Positions 19,681-30,519 of a stretch of 64,000 nucleotides of DNA are shown one piece after another. Below the pieces are notes generated by a model. The model worked only from the letters and a program-made list of their open reading frames with translations. It had not been told where the DNA came from and did not search any database. The first letter of the stretch is position 1, and each line of letters begins with the position of its first letter. The stretch comes from Tridacna crocea (taxonomy: Eukaryota > Mollusca > Bivalvia > Cardiida > Cardiidae): the NCBI GenBank assembly GCA_943736015.1, contig OX031064.1, positions 29,697,361 to 29,761,360 of the forward strand. Direction: 5' to 3'. Both the position numbers and the translations under genes were made by a program.

Positions 19681-19962
19681 AAGTAATTCCAGTGTAATGC
19701 AGAGAAATCACCCTCCCCTACTAAATGACCCATGGGTCATTTCTCGACGTAGGGTAATGACCCATGGGTCATTTCTCTACGTAAAGAAATGACTCGGGTC
19801 ATTTTTCTAGACCCTAGAGGGTCATTTCTCTAGGTAGAAAAATGACCTGGGTCATTCCTCTACGTTGTGAAATGACTTCTTGGGTCATTTCTCTACGTAG
19901 AATAATGACCCAGGTCATTTTGTAGGGGAGGGTCATTTCTCTGCATTACACCGGAACTACTT
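19681..19962. mobile_element. 282-bp inverted-repeat element built from GGTCA-type palindromes
   Basis: About 40-bp terminal inverted repeats start AAGTAATTCCAGTGTAATGC and AAGTAGTTCCGGTGTAATGC. The interior alternates TGACCCATGGGTCA-like palindromes (at about 19727, 19757, 19788, 19847, 19877, 19907) with CTCTACGTAGA palindromes, giving a ~30-43 bp ladder. No coding. Confidence 0.75.
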
Positions 19963-20668
19963 ACGTTTTTCATGGAGCTTTGAAAAAAGATTCAGCCAGT
20001 CAGAGCTCGCCAATATCATGGAAAAAAATATTGAATTATTCAACAACGTTTTCACGTGTACTAAACATTAACCTTTTCCATTACCACAAATTCTGGCAGC
20101 TGTCAAATCAAAAGCATCCGAAAGACGAAAAATTAAAAAGAAAAATAGTAAGAATAACCTCAAGTTCTCTGATAAGGTAGAAGACAATGTTGGAAGGGCT
20201 TTTATACTGTATCCACATGGTGGCTAAAACACATTGTTGAATGGTAGTTGGTTTATACGTAAGTACTGTGGAACACTGTGTTCTTATCCAGAAAGTCATG
20301 AAGTCAAATCAATGTACAACGGTTGAAGAATGATATACGCAGAAAAAAAATTTCGTTAGTACCGTTTGAACAGTGTAGTCGAGAACCGTCTTACGTGCGA
20401 TGTCAAGGTGTTTGGCTGCTAATGTGGCGCCTATCAGTGTCCCTTGGGCGATGCATTGCACATGCCCCGTTTAGCACTGGCTGAATTCTGGACAAGACAC
20501 GATTTTAGTGAAATATCGGTGAAATGACGAAGTTTTGAAACCGGCGTGAAATACCATTCGAACTAGACAGGACCGCCTTCTCGTCTTTATATTAAATGTC
20601 AGACGTTGAAAAACGACACGGAAATATTGTTAGACTTGTTTTGGCAAAAGGGGGCTTAATGCGTCTCT
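19963..20668. other. Unassigned interval
   Basis: Short ORFs at 19980-20180 (+) and 20108-20299 (-) show no domain. A slightly GC-richer stretch at 20380-20600 has no recognisable exon. Confidence 0.5.
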
Positions 20669-20897
20669 TTAACCCTTTACTCAATAGATGCTCATTTCTA
20701 CGTATTGCTTGTAGGAGCCTTTTGAAAACATGGTGACAAAAGGTGAAATTGCTCGTCACGAGCAATTTCACCTTTTGTCACAATGTTTCCTATGCTATTA
20801 AAAGGCATCATATACACATAAGAAACAGCTTCATCCTTGCTTTTATTTAGGGTCAATTAGAGATATCATAGAAATGTCTTATGGGGTAGAGGGTTAA
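20669..20897 (+). mobile_element. Family B MITE, copy 1
   Basis: TTAACCCTTTACTCAATAG to GGGGTAGAGGGTTAA. The central hairpin is GGTGAAATTGCTCGTCACGA and complement. Same architecture and TTAA flank as family A but different arm sequence. Copy 2 at 43204-43455. Confidence 0.88.
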
Positions 20898-21007
20898 TAT
20901 ATTATATCAGTGAAACCATCAGATCAATACGAGTCCATAACAGCCACTTTTTCTTTTATAATCGACTCAATCATAAGTTAGACTGGACCTTTGACATACG
21001 GAAAATT

Positions 21008-21245
21008 TTGCAGATAGCGAAAAGTTTCGGCCCAGGTCAGCCTGCACAGACTTGATTGATACTTTTCACATATGCTTGAAACCCCCTTTTTACAAAGTAC
21101 AGCTCACAGACTTCAAAGAAGTACATGTGACCCGTCAAGCAAAAAAGGGACCATCTGGGAACTGCGAAACGTGTCAACTCTGTTCGCGCAGTCTGACCAG
21201 GGTTGACACTTTCCGCTTTTATGATATTTTCTGTATGAAAAGTGG
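21008..21245. repeat. Family D fragments, two
   Basis: CCCAGGTCAGCCTGCACAG near 21030 lacks its second arm. A second, better palindrome covers about 21140-21240 (GTGTCAACTCTGTTCGCGCA..GGGTTGACACTTTCCGC). Confidence 0.6.
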
Positions 21246-21569
21246 CCGTTCTACCTTGTCATACAATCATTTTTGAACTATCAAGTTAAATTGACCTGCA
21301 CTATCTTTGGTCTTTTTTTGTAATCTAATTGATGTACATAGTTCCCAGACTGTCTCTTTTCATATGACGGGTCACATAAATATTTTTTTTTCTTGTAAAC
21401 AAGACCTGATACAGGATGTAAATCATCCAAAATCACGAAAACTGTAATGTCAAATCACTCTTTCAACGGCACAATTATTAATTTCAAGTCTATCGACGAC
21501 AGTAGATACGATTCCCTGAAACTCACGAAGGCTTTCATCTCAATGGGCGTTAATGAACAGGTGTAAGGT

Positions 21570-21862
21570 ATAGATCCAAGATCAGACTGTACGTCCAGTG
21601 CAGTCTGATCTTGAATGTTGAGGTCCGTATGAGCCCTTATTCTCGTTTAAGCTACGAAAGAGTTACGTCGCTAAAGTCTGTTATTTTCTTCTTCTGGAAC
21701 GTCAAAGAAAACGTAAACTACTTTTCTCACGCAAGTTAGAAACACGAAAGCATCAGTTACCCTTTAATCTGTCAAATAGATGATAAAAGTAGCTGTTGGT
21801 GAACAGTGTAGATCAAGATCTGACTGCATATATAGTGTAGTTTGACTCCCTATCTACACTCC
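21570..21862. repeat. Family C palindromes, two
   Basis: One at 21570-21630 (ATCCAAGATCAGACTGTACG..GTGCAGTCTGATCTTGA) and one at 21803-21862 (CAGTGTAGATCAAGATCTG..), separated by ~170 bp of unassigned sequence. Confidence 0.65.
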
Positions 21863-21978
21863 CTGCTCTTAATTGATAAAACATGATTATGAAAATGTTT
21901 GGTTAAATGTCATTTTATACCTAGAAAAAATATGAACTATATATAAATATATAGGAACAATGCTCTCAAAAAAGGGGC

Positions 21979-22075
21979 TTAACTCTACACCAAACTACAA
22001 ATTTTAGACTGGTCCAATTTGAAGGCATTTGCAGACGACAAAATGAACGTGACTAAAAGATTGATTTTTTTTTTC
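21979..22075 (-). mobile_element. Family A right-end fragment
   Basis: TTAACTCTACACCAAACTAC to GACGACAAAATGAACGTGAC, then a T run. The rest is missing. It lies upstream of the 452-bp foldback. Confidence 0.75.
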
Positions 22076-22202
22076 AAATCGCAAAAATTTCTACGTTGGG
22101 AAAATTGCTACTTATACAGGGTGTACATCCATTTATTATACACAACATCGTCCACAATTTTTGGGCGTAGAGCTCTGTATGATCTCACGTTTGTAAGAGA
22201 TC

Positions 22203-22666
22203 TCACTACACGGCGGGGAATCACGTGACACAACAACAACAACAATGACCGATGTTTGAAAAAATTCCCCGACTATAGGTAAGAAAATCTTCAATAATTC
22301 CGTTAATACATGACCGATCGGAATTTGGTTTGAAGCAGAGAAGGCGGAAGTACTCCAGGGATTTGCTTAATGTGTTGGATTTTTTAAACAACACCTGATA
22401 AAAAAGTTATTGACGAGCAAACAAATTATACAGGGTAAAAAATTTGTTTGCTCGTCAATAACTTTTTTTATCAGGTGTTGTTTAAAAAATCTAACACATC
22501 AAACAAATCCCTGGAGTCTTTCCGCCTTCTCTGCTTCAAACCAAATTCCAATCGGTCATGTATTAACGGAATTATTGAAGATTTTCTTACCTGAAGTCGG
22601 TGAATTTTTTCAAATATCGGTCATTGTTGTTGTTGTTGTGTCACGTGATTCCCCGCCGTGTCACTA
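22203..22666. mobile_element. 452-bp foldback element with 6-bp target duplication
   Basis: The body is 22209-22660. The whole element is one inverted repeat with ~225-bp arms that I judge about 95% identical by eye, beginning CACGGCGGGGAATCACGTG. The arms hold a (CAA)n/(TTG)n microsatellite. TCACTA repeats flank it (22203-22208, 22661-22666). The 63-85 codon ORFs inside are arm sequence. Superfamily unclear: 6-bp duplications are unusual among eukaryotic cut-and-paste elements (reported for IS3EU-type). Confidence 0.88.
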
Positions 22667-23425
22667 GTAAGAAATGAATTGTTACTCGTTTTGTAATTGG
22701 CCAAATATGTGAAAACTACTCAAAAAAATGAAGGTCATAGTAGAAGTTTACCGATATTGGATAAAAGTGTTCATGACTAAAAAATGACGTAATGATCACA
22801 TTTTCCTGTGTTAAGTTGTACTTTATGGCCATACAGGTGTTAAACTTGGGCAAAACATCTATAATCGAAATCATATTATTAAAGTAATAGCAATAAGTAT
22901 GGGCTAGTGATCTATTTTGTTTAGTGTAAGAGATTTGGTACCCGTTTTTCCTCGCGTAAAACCAAACACGATCTGCGAAGACGGGCTACCTCTCTGTTGT
23001 CTTACACGAAAACGGGTTGTAAAAGAACTTATTTCGTTTCTTGTTACAATGAAGAAAAAAAAGTGTTATGTCTTGGGGATTCAATTCGCAACATGAATAA
23101 CTATGCCTACCTAGAGGAACAATCGGTTTTATTGCATTGTTACCTAAGAAACTGAGTTCCTACTAAATTACTCTTAGTAAAGTAGGTGGGTGTGGTCAAG
23201 CATTGAGGGGCTTGATAAAACGCTGCCTTCTGATAACGACAAATGTAGATGTTTGAAAGGTGCTTCCAAATTCGTAAATGTTATTGCTTTCAACGATATG
23301 TGAAACAGTTCCACAGAGACTAACAGTTTTCATCATTTCTCTTCATATTAGACTATACAAACAAATTTAAATATTCATATCCCAGTGCCTCTTACGCCGT
23401 CTATCTTTTTTCTTGTTAAACCTTA
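22667..23425. other. Unassigned interval
   Basis: No repeat or exon recognised. Confidence 0.5.
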
Positions 23426-23577
23426 GGCTGCTAAGCGGGACTCAAAGACCTTTAGCAGCCAGTGTAATTCAAGATCAGAATGTGCAGTCTGATCTTGAAT
23501 CTATACTGTCCGATTAGGAGATATTTCTCTCTGCGCCCCCCCCCCCCCCTCTTCCCCCCCAACACACACACACACAA
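23426..23577. repeat. Family C copy running into poly-C / CA tract
   Basis: TTAGGCTGCTAAGCGGGACT start, AATTCAAGATCAGAATGTGC palindrome, then a C-rich run and CA repeats from 23536. It appears truncated at the simple repeat. Confidence 0.65.
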
Positions 23578-23732
23578 AGAGAAAAAGAGAAAAATCTTTG
23601 GAATAGTAACATTTAGGTCTAAACTATCGACTTGAAAGTTTCATTTGACATATAGGCCTAATCAGGGGGAGAAGGGTGACAAGGAATGCAAAGCTCATAT
23701 GCTTGTAGCGGTTATTTGACTTGTAAACCTAT

Positions 23733-23961
23733 TTAACCCTTTCCCAAACAATCCCTGGTTTTTACGGGTTTGGAATAGTAGCCTTTTGAAAACATTGTGG
23801 GAAAAGGAGAAAATGCTGGTAACCAGCATTTTCTCCTTTTCCCACAATGTTTTCTACCTTATCATAGACAGAAATCATCTTTTCAGCAAGAGTTGAATTG
23901 CCGTCTGCAAATGCTTTCAATTTGATCTAGTCTAAAAGTTTGTCGTTTGGGAAAGGGTTAA
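23733..23961 (+). mobile_element. Family A MITE, complete
   Basis: TTAACCCTTTCCCAAACAAT to GTTTGGGAAAGGGTTAA. The terminal inverted repeats match each other even at the family variant CCCAAAC. The hairpin is perfect. Confidence 0.92.
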
Positions 23962-24344
23962 ATGATTGTCTTTTTCAAACTTATTCATCAACTGTGCCTT
24001 TAAATAGATTTCAACTCTGGATAAAATCGGACATTTTTCTAAAGGAGTCTTAAAACTTTCAGAACAAACTTCGAAATCTTTTGCGTGAAAATTAGAATTA
24101 TTCTAAACTATAATTTCTTCCGCTCCCATTCCTTTTTGTAATATTAAAGCAAACAGACTGGTATTTTTCTAAAGGTCACTGTCTTGCCAAAGAAAACTCA
24201 GATCTTTCATTACGAAATATTCGAGTAACACTGACACGCAAAAGTATGCGTGTTTTTGACGTAATACTACTGCTTATCTGGAAACCTTTCAGGCGATAGC
24301 AAAAACCCAAAGGAAAGTTTTAGAGGAAAAATTGTCCTTCTCGA
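23962..24344. other. Unassigned interval
   Basis: Nothing recognised. Confidence 0.4.
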
Positions 24345-24655
24345 ACAATGTAGGTCAAATATCAGACCACATGTTTTGTGCAATCTGATCTTGATCAGAT
24401 TGATCTTGATCTGACCTTGATCTGTCCAAAAAAGTCAATGACTGGCTCGTCCAAATGCAAAACTGCTGTAAAAGACTTTGTGAATAGCGGTATTCAAACT
24501 TGACTCAAGTGATAGGCTTTGTCGTTTGAAGGTTGTAGAAAACGGGGAATACGTCGGTTATCATCAATTTCTCCTTTGTCACCATTGTTTGCAAAAGACT
24601 TCTTCTCAAGAAGTCGTTTAACCATGGGATGATTTGGTAATAGGTAAACAAAGAC
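24345..24655. repeat. Family C fragment and decayed family A copy (minus)
   Basis: 24345-24430 carries CAATCTGATCTTGATC and partial duplications of it. About 24490-24655 resembles a minus family A copy (GTTGTAGAAAACGGGG.., TTTCTCCTTTGTCACCATTG.., GATTTGGTAATAGG) with both ends lost. Confidence 0.55.
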
Positions 24656-24711
24656 AAAGCATGAACAAATAAATTTTTAGGCACAAAACAAATGAAATAC
24701 TGATATAAAAA

Positions 24712-25800
24712 CATGAATAGATAAATTGGTAACCACCAAATTATTGAAATGCCGATGAAATAAATTGCTTAATAAATTGTTCACCAAGAAATGATTGAAG
24801 TAGACCTACTGATTAAAGCAGTTTTCAATGAATTGTTAATCACGAAATGATTGAAAACTGATGATAGCATGTCTAAATGAATTTACCACGAAATGAATGA
24901 TATAAGTACTGATGAAAGTAAATGTCCAAATGATCATCTGTTAATCACAAAATGATTGATATACTGATGAGAGCATGTCTTAATAAACTGTCAACGACAA
25001 AATGATTGAAATACTGATGAAAACATATGTCTAAATGAATTTTTAACCAAAACTGATTAAAATACTGATGAAAGCGTCTTAAATGAATTGTTAACGACGA
25101 ATGGTTGAAAAACTAATGAAAGCATATGTCTAAATAATCTGGTAATTTAAAACCATTGACATGCTGATGATAACATGTCCAAATGAATTTAACACAAAAT
25201 GAATGATATACTTATGAGAGCATGTTTTAATGAACTGTTAACGACGAAATGATTGAAATACCGATGAAAGCTTATGTCTAAATAATCTGTTAAAAACAAA
25301 ATGATTGATATACAGATGAGAGCATGTCTTAGTGAATTGTTAACGATGAAATGATTGAAATACTGATGAAAACATATGTCTAAAAATCTGTTAACCATAA
25401 AATTATTGATATACTGATGAGAGAATGTCTTAATTAACTTTTAACGACGAGTGTTTGAAATACTGATGAAAGCTAATGGTTTAGCCAATCGGAAGTTGTG
25501 TTACAGCATATGTTAAAATAATCTGTTTACCACAAAATGAATGATATACTGATGAAAGCATGTCTTAATGAATTGTTAACGACGAAATAATTGAAATACT
25601 GATGAAAGCATATGTTAGAATAATCTGTTAACCACAAAGTGATTGATAAACTGACGAGAGCATGTCTTAATGAATAGTTAACGAAGAAATGATTGAAATA
25701 CTGATGAAAACATGTATAAATGAACTGTTAACCAAAAATAATTGATAAATTGACGATTTAAGCGTCTGAAATGAATTGTTAACGACAAAATGATTGAATG
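24712..25800 (+). repeat. 51-bp satellite with partial dimer organisation
   Basis: About 20 units; phase markers ATACTGATGA recur at 24962, 25013, 25065, 25363, 25414, 25461, 25548, 25598 and 25701, spacing 47-53 bp. Between about 25211 and 25700 units alternate GAGAGCATGTCTTAATGAA and GAAAGCATATGTCTAAATAA types, i.e. a ~102-bp dimer. A ~36-bp foreign insert lies near 25475-25510. ORFs on the minus strand are repeat readthrough. Confidence 0.88.
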
Positions 25801-26310
25801 ATTTACAAGCGAATTTTTGCTATAGTATGACTGCAGTAATTTTAAAAGCGACGTATAAACCCCGTTATAAAAATGTGATAATCCAAATGCAAACACATTC
25901 CTCTCTTTCCGCTGATCATTATTTCATCGATGGGCTTTTGGGAAAGCAGCCAGTGGCTTGGAATATTTTGCGGAAAACTGGTAGAGGAAACTCTAGCAAT
26001 GCATGGATAGGTACACTGGTCGCCGCAATATAACTAAAATAGACTAGGGTTTAAAACGGCGTGAGACACCATACAACTTACAAATCAAATGCCAACTAGA
26101 CAGATATTCAAACTTTCATTTTTTTTCCCCGATCAGCTTGTTAAGAAACCAGACATCTGAAACCAAGCCGAAAAAGGGAAAGGAAGAAAAAATCCAAACG
26201 GAAATTCCATTAAACTTTACGCATTTCCATAATACGTTAAAATACTAGATTTCCGGTTGACTTGGGGGAAATGCTTCCAGACCTTCATCATGTTTGAAAT
26301 AATAGTCTTT
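25801..26310. other. Unassigned interval
   Basis: A plus-strand ORF ends at 26033 and has protein-like composition over its last 50 codons, but no recognised domain and no convincing splice site. Otherwise empty. Confidence 0.4.
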
Positions 26311-26551
26311 TATCAAGTCTTTTACCACACGACAAAAATAGAGCGCTGTCCAAACTGAAAGCATTTGCAGACGACAAGATATAAGTTTGACTCAATTGAC
26401 GGAACTTGTCTTTAATTGGGTAGAACACGGTTTGGGAAAAAGGAGAAAATGCTGGGTACCAGCATTTTCTCCTTTTTCCCAAAACGTTTTCAAAATGATT
26501 CTTTTTCTTTCTCAGTGTCATTACAACTCGGGATAGAGTGGTGAAGGATTT
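26311..26551 (-). mobile_element. Family A MITE
   Basis: CTTTTACCACACGACAAAAA at the left, the hairpin with centre GGGTACCAGC, both arms carrying TTTGGGAAAAAGG-type changes (matched), and the right end GAGTGGTGAAGGATT. Confidence 0.8.
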
Positions 26552-26800
26552 CTTTTTTTTTTCAAGACGAGTGAAAACAAAAAAAATATCTTCACATAAT
26601 AGTCCCGTCGTGTCTTCTAGATCTCGCGAATTCCCGCAATTTCTCGCCAAATCCTGGCACTTTGGAGTAAATTCGTTTAGCCTGGAGAGGTAACTGAAAC
26701 CTTAGCGGAGTGAACTTAGTCCAACAAATACATTTAAATACAGCGAAATCACCAATTAATGGCGCTCTTTCCCGAGATTTCCGTCTTCAATGCAATTACT

Positions 26801-27828
26801 CTGGGTGTCCATTAACAATCAGACGCCCAGCAGCTTTCAATCTGATGTTTTTTTTCTTCTTTTTTTTTAGTGTGTCGTCTCTCCCTTTTTTTCTGCAGCC
26901 TTGTGCACCGTGTAGTAAAGGGATTAAACAAGCCTGGAAAAAGTAGGCTTTTTGGAAACATTGTGGGAAAAGGAGATAATCCTGGGTGTCCATTAACAAT
27001 CAGATGCCCAGCAGCTTTCAATCTGATGGTTTTTTTTTTCTCTTTTATTTTTGGAATGTTGTCTTTTCATTTTTTTTTTTCTGTTCAGCCTTTACCACAC
27101 GGCCCAGAGGTCAATCGACCTTGAAGAAGAAAATATTATGAAAATATAGTGGGAGAAGGAGAAAATCCTGGGTGTCCATTCACACTCAGACGCCAAGAAG
27201 CTTTCAATTTTTTTTTTTTTCTTCTTCTTTTTTGCGTTCCGTCTCTTTCCTTCCTCCTTCCCCTTCAGTCTTTATCACACGGTTGTCCATCAACAATCAG
27301 ACGCCCAGATGCTTTAATCTGATCCTTTTTATTTATTTTATTTTTGAAGTGTCGTCTTTTCATTTTTTTTCCTCTTAAGCCTTTATCATACGGTCCAGAG
27401 ATTGATCGACCCTGGAGAAGAAAGTATTTTGAAAATATAGTGGGAAAAGGAGAAAATGCTGGGTGTCCATTCACAAGCAGATGCTCGAATGCTTTCAGTC
27501 TGATGGTGTTTTTGTTCTCTTTTTTTTTTGGAGTGTCGTCTTTTCATTTTTTTTTTTTCTGTTCAGACCTTACCACACGGCCCAGAGGTTAATCGATCCT
27601 GAAGAAGGGAGTATTTTGAAAATATAGTGGGAAAAGGAGAAAATGCTGAGTGTCCATTCACAATCAGACGCCCGAATGCTTTCAATTTGATGTTTTTTCT
27701 TTCATTTTGCTCTTAATCTGATGCTGTTTTTCTTTTGTTTTTGGAATGTCTCTTTTCGTGTTTTCCTCTTCAGCCTATACCACACGGCCCAGAAGTTAAT
27801 CGACCCCTAAGAAGAGAATATTTTGATC
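26801..27828 (+). repeat. ~183-bp satellite built from family A MITE pieces
   Basis: GTGTCCATT marks unit starts at 26805, 26986, 27172, 27282 (shortened unit), 27463 and 27650: periods 181, 186, 110, 181, 187. Each unit joins a right-end piece (CAATCAGACGCCCAGCAGC, then GCTTTCAATCTGATG), a T-rich tract of variable length, and a left-end piece (CTTTACCACACGGCCCAGAG..GTGGGAAAAGGAGAAAATGC). Only one hairpin arm is kept. Confidence 0.88.
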
Positions 27829-27965
27829 TCAATCTACACGCCCTAAACTATCATTTTTTCTGTTGGAACCTCAGTCTTTCGAGATAAATTTTCAAATGAA
27901 TGCGCACGAAAACCTATGATTTTTTCAGACAAAGATACACATCACATTTGGATCTTGATAAAAAA
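27829..27965. other. Unassigned interval
   Basis: Nothing recognised between the satellite and the nested inverted repeats. Confidence 0.4.
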
Positions 27966-28735
27966 TTCTAACATGACACGTGAAGTTGGCCCTATCAACA
28001 CAGGGCAACGAAGCGTGGTAAAATCTACGTCATTCTATAAAGGGTAACGTCCATCACTTAGAGTGACGTCATTCTGTGTATAAATTAAGTAAGTTTAAAA
28101 GTTATTCAATTAAGAAATAATCTTCTTTCTATCGTGGTATATCGTTCAATAAACCACAGTTGTGAGTTATGAGGCATAATAAATAATCCACGAGGGCAAT
28201 AGCCCGAGTGGGTTATTCATTGCGTCTCATAACTCACAACGTGGTTTATTGAACGATAAAGCACGACAGAAAGAAGATTATTTCGATTCTAACATGGCCA
28301 ATTCTTAATAAGTTCAAACTAAGAGTAAAAACGCGGATGAAGATTATGTTCCATTGAATAGCCCACTCACTGAATGACGTCACGCAATATAGAATGACGT
28401 CAGTCTACATGGATTGTCGCAAATTTTACCACGCTTTCCTTGCACTGTGTTTATAGAGCCAAAATCGCGTGTCATGTTAGAATGGAATATAATCTGCATC
28501 CGCGTTTTTACTCCAAGTATGAATTTGTTTTCCTTTGATTAAGAGTTGGTCATGTTAGAATCGAACTAATCTTCGTTCTACCGTAGTTTATCGTTCAATA
28601 AACCACGTTGTGATTTTTGAGGCACAATCAATAAACCACTCAGACTATCGTCCCCGTTCGTTATTTATTTTGCCTCATAACTCACAACTGTGGTTTATTT
28701 AACGATAAACAACGATAGAAAGAATACCATTTCTT
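27966..28735. mobile_element. Family H: nested inverted-repeat elements
   Basis: The outer inverted repeat has ends TTCTAACATGACACG at 27966 and its complement ending at 28482. Inside, 28117-28288 is a hairpin (ATCTTCTTTCTATCGTGGT.., CAATAAACCACAGTTGTGAG). A second arm pair links 28294-28345 with 28495-28565 (ATTCTAACATGGCCAATTC / GGTCATGTTAGAATCG). A second such hairpin covers about 28566-28735. A fragment recurs at 36385-36475. Confidence 0.75.
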
Positions 28736-29038
28736 AAGTAACTCTGTTGTTGTAAAGTAGGCCTATATGAAATTCAACATGAAGTTAGAGATTGAACAAG
28801 ATAGATATTTAGTTTTTTTTGAAGACGTGTGTTGCTTCGTAATTATTTTTTTAAGAATCTCATTACTGTGTCAAATGCTTGAACAAAAAAGTTTGCTATT
28901 CTATAATCATTTCATCTGTCTTATTTGTTAATAGATGCCGTTAAAGATAGTTGCAGTCTTATTTCTTAACCAACTTTGTATAAAGTGTATCGCTCTTAGA
29001 GCACCAATTTTTAAACGTTTCTTATATACCTGAGTATG
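28736..29038. other. Unassigned interval
   Basis: Nothing recognised. Confidence 0.4.
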
Positions 29039-29191
29039 GAATACTGTTAGGGCCATCGTCTACGAATTTGTTGATTTTGAACTGGATAGTACGATGGTGA
29101 TAACCATCGTATTGTCGCGTTATCACCGTTGTACCATCGAGCATCGCGTTTCTAATCGACAAATTCATAGACAATGGCCCTAACGGTATTC
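29039..29191. mobile_element. 153-bp inverted-repeat element
   Basis: GAATACTGTTAGGGCCAT with complement ATGGCCCTAACGGTATTC; arms continue through CTACGAATTTGTTGATT. An inner ACGATGGTGATAACC repeat fills the loop. Confidence 0.75.
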
Positions 29192-29261
29192 TGTAATGTA
29201 CACAGTAAAGCATGTTTGTGGTCGCCTCCAGAAAGCAAACAACCTGTATTAAGCAAGGATA

Positions 29262-29523
29262 TATCGAGGGGTAAATGCGAAAGTATTCCATCTGTTTTTT
29301 AGAAAATTTTACAGGTGAGTGAAAAAAAACTTCTCATTTCTCTGGAAAACATTGTTAGACCATCCTTTTTAGATGTGTTGTGTTGAATTCATTCACTCAA
29401 TCCAACACAGCATATCTTAAAAAGATGATCCAACATTTTTTTCAGAGAAATCAGAGGTTTTTTCTCTCACCTGTAAAATTTTCTAAAACGCAGATGGAAT
29501 AGTATCGCATTCAGCCCTCAATA
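29262..29523. mobile_element. ~262-bp foldback element
   Basis: Arms of about 120 bp: CGAGGGGTAAATGCGA.., TTCCATCTG.., TTTTACAGGTGAG.. on the left and the complement on the right, ending CGCATTCAGCCCTCAATA. Imperfect, with a TTGAATTCATTC loop. TA lies near both edges. Confidence 0.75.
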
Positions 29524-29592
29524 TGTACTGAAAGACTGGAATAGATTTATAAATGTGCAAAATGCTCCTGTATCAAGCAAAAAAACCTTTCT

Positions 29593-29830
29593 TTACTCTT
29601 TACGACACAATCCCGATCTTAGGGAAGACCCTAGGGAACAAGGCTTTTAAAAAACAATGTGGGAAAGGGAGAAATGCTGGTTACCAGCATTTTCTTCTTT
29701 TTTCCAGAATGTTTTCTACGCTATCATGAACAAATTTCCATCATTTGAGACACTCACTCTTGAAAATTGTTGTCTGCAAGCGCTTTGAATTTCAGCAATT
29801 CTTTACCATTGTCGTGGGATAAACAGTTAA
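29593..29830 (+). mobile_element. Family A MITE
   Basis: CTTTACTCTTTACGACACAA to CGTGGGATAAACAGTTAA. The hairpin centre is GGTTACC despite + orientation. Confidence 0.82.
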
Positions 29831-29945
29831 CTCTTTCCACACCATTGACGACATCAGAAGCTTTTGTGGACAGTGTAGATCAAGATCAGACTGCACAGAA
29901 CGTGCAGTCTGATCTCTGATCTACACTGTCCATTGCCTTATTATA
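29827..29945. mobile_element. Family C MITE abutting family A at a shared TTAA
   Basis: TTAACTCTTTCCACACCATT, then GGACAGTGTAGATCAAGATC and the complete palindrome ending ATCTACACTGTCC. The right boundary is unclear. Confidence 0.7.
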
Positions 29946-30112
29946 GATCATGACCAAACTGTCACTTGATTTTGCAGCGAAACTGTATTTGTAACCTTTG
30001 AGAAACTGCACTTTATCTATTGAGTAATGGAAGAGTTGAGCAATCGCATTTGGAGTATTGCTTTAATAGGAACCTGCTCATTGTAAGTCGGTAAAAGGGA
30101 GGGGGGCGGGTT
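29946..30112. other. Unassigned interval
   Basis: A G-rich stretch near 30095. Nothing else. Confidence 0.4.
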
Positions 30113-30185
30113 AATGCATCTCCGCAATTCATTACACCAACCAAGTCATCACATAATCATTAATCCACAAAATCCATTTATCTAT
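30113..30185 (-). repeat. Family N repeat
   Basis: TGCATCTCCGCAATTCATTA..CCACAAAATCCATTTAT is the reverse of the unit at 7972. Confidence 0.65.
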
Positions 30186-30194
30186 CAATCGAAT

Positions 30195-30494
30195 TAATCA
30201 TAATGTTGGTTGGTTGTCTTGGGGTTTAACGCCACTTTAACAGCTAGGGTCATATCGTGGCGGTCGGTGACGCACATGTGTTTCCTGGCTTTCTCACACT
30301 AGTACTAACACAACTTTCTTTCCAAAGCCATCGACTCCTTATCTTGACTACTTATCTCACAGGCTTCAGCAGAGGTGAGAGGCGAAAATACGCCGGAAAG
30401 AAAGTTCGCCTCAATCGGGTATCGAAATCACAACCACTAGGTGATGAGTCAGACACACTCACCACTGAGCCACCCGGGCGGGCTAATCATGATG
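30195..30494 (-). mobile_element. tRNA-derived SINE, type F, copy 2, with target duplication
   Basis: The body is 30206-30483, the reverse of 14479-14746, with the (GGTT)n tail on the left and the tRNA-like head CCACCCGGGCGGGC on the right. The flanking TAATCATAATG and TAATCATGATG (10 of 11) mark the insertion. The 178-codon ORF across it is SINE readthrough. Confidence 0.9.
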
Positions 30495-30519
30495 TAGAAT
30501 GGCCATTGGAAATGCAGAA

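Noticed and set aside
24712-25800. CRISPR array
   Set aside because: Units are contiguous ~51-bp tandem repeats without unique spacers, and the sequence is eukaryotic in character.
25794-26033. ORF ending with HYFIDGLLG, reminiscent of octapeptide-type repression motifs of Pax/homeobox proteins
   Set aside because: A single short motif match, no paired or homeodomain sequence nearby, and no convincing splice sites.
26288-26650. 120-codon minus ORF
   Set aside because: Covers a family A MITE including its hairpin; peptides such as KRRKCWYPAFSPF recur wherever the hairpin is read in that frame.
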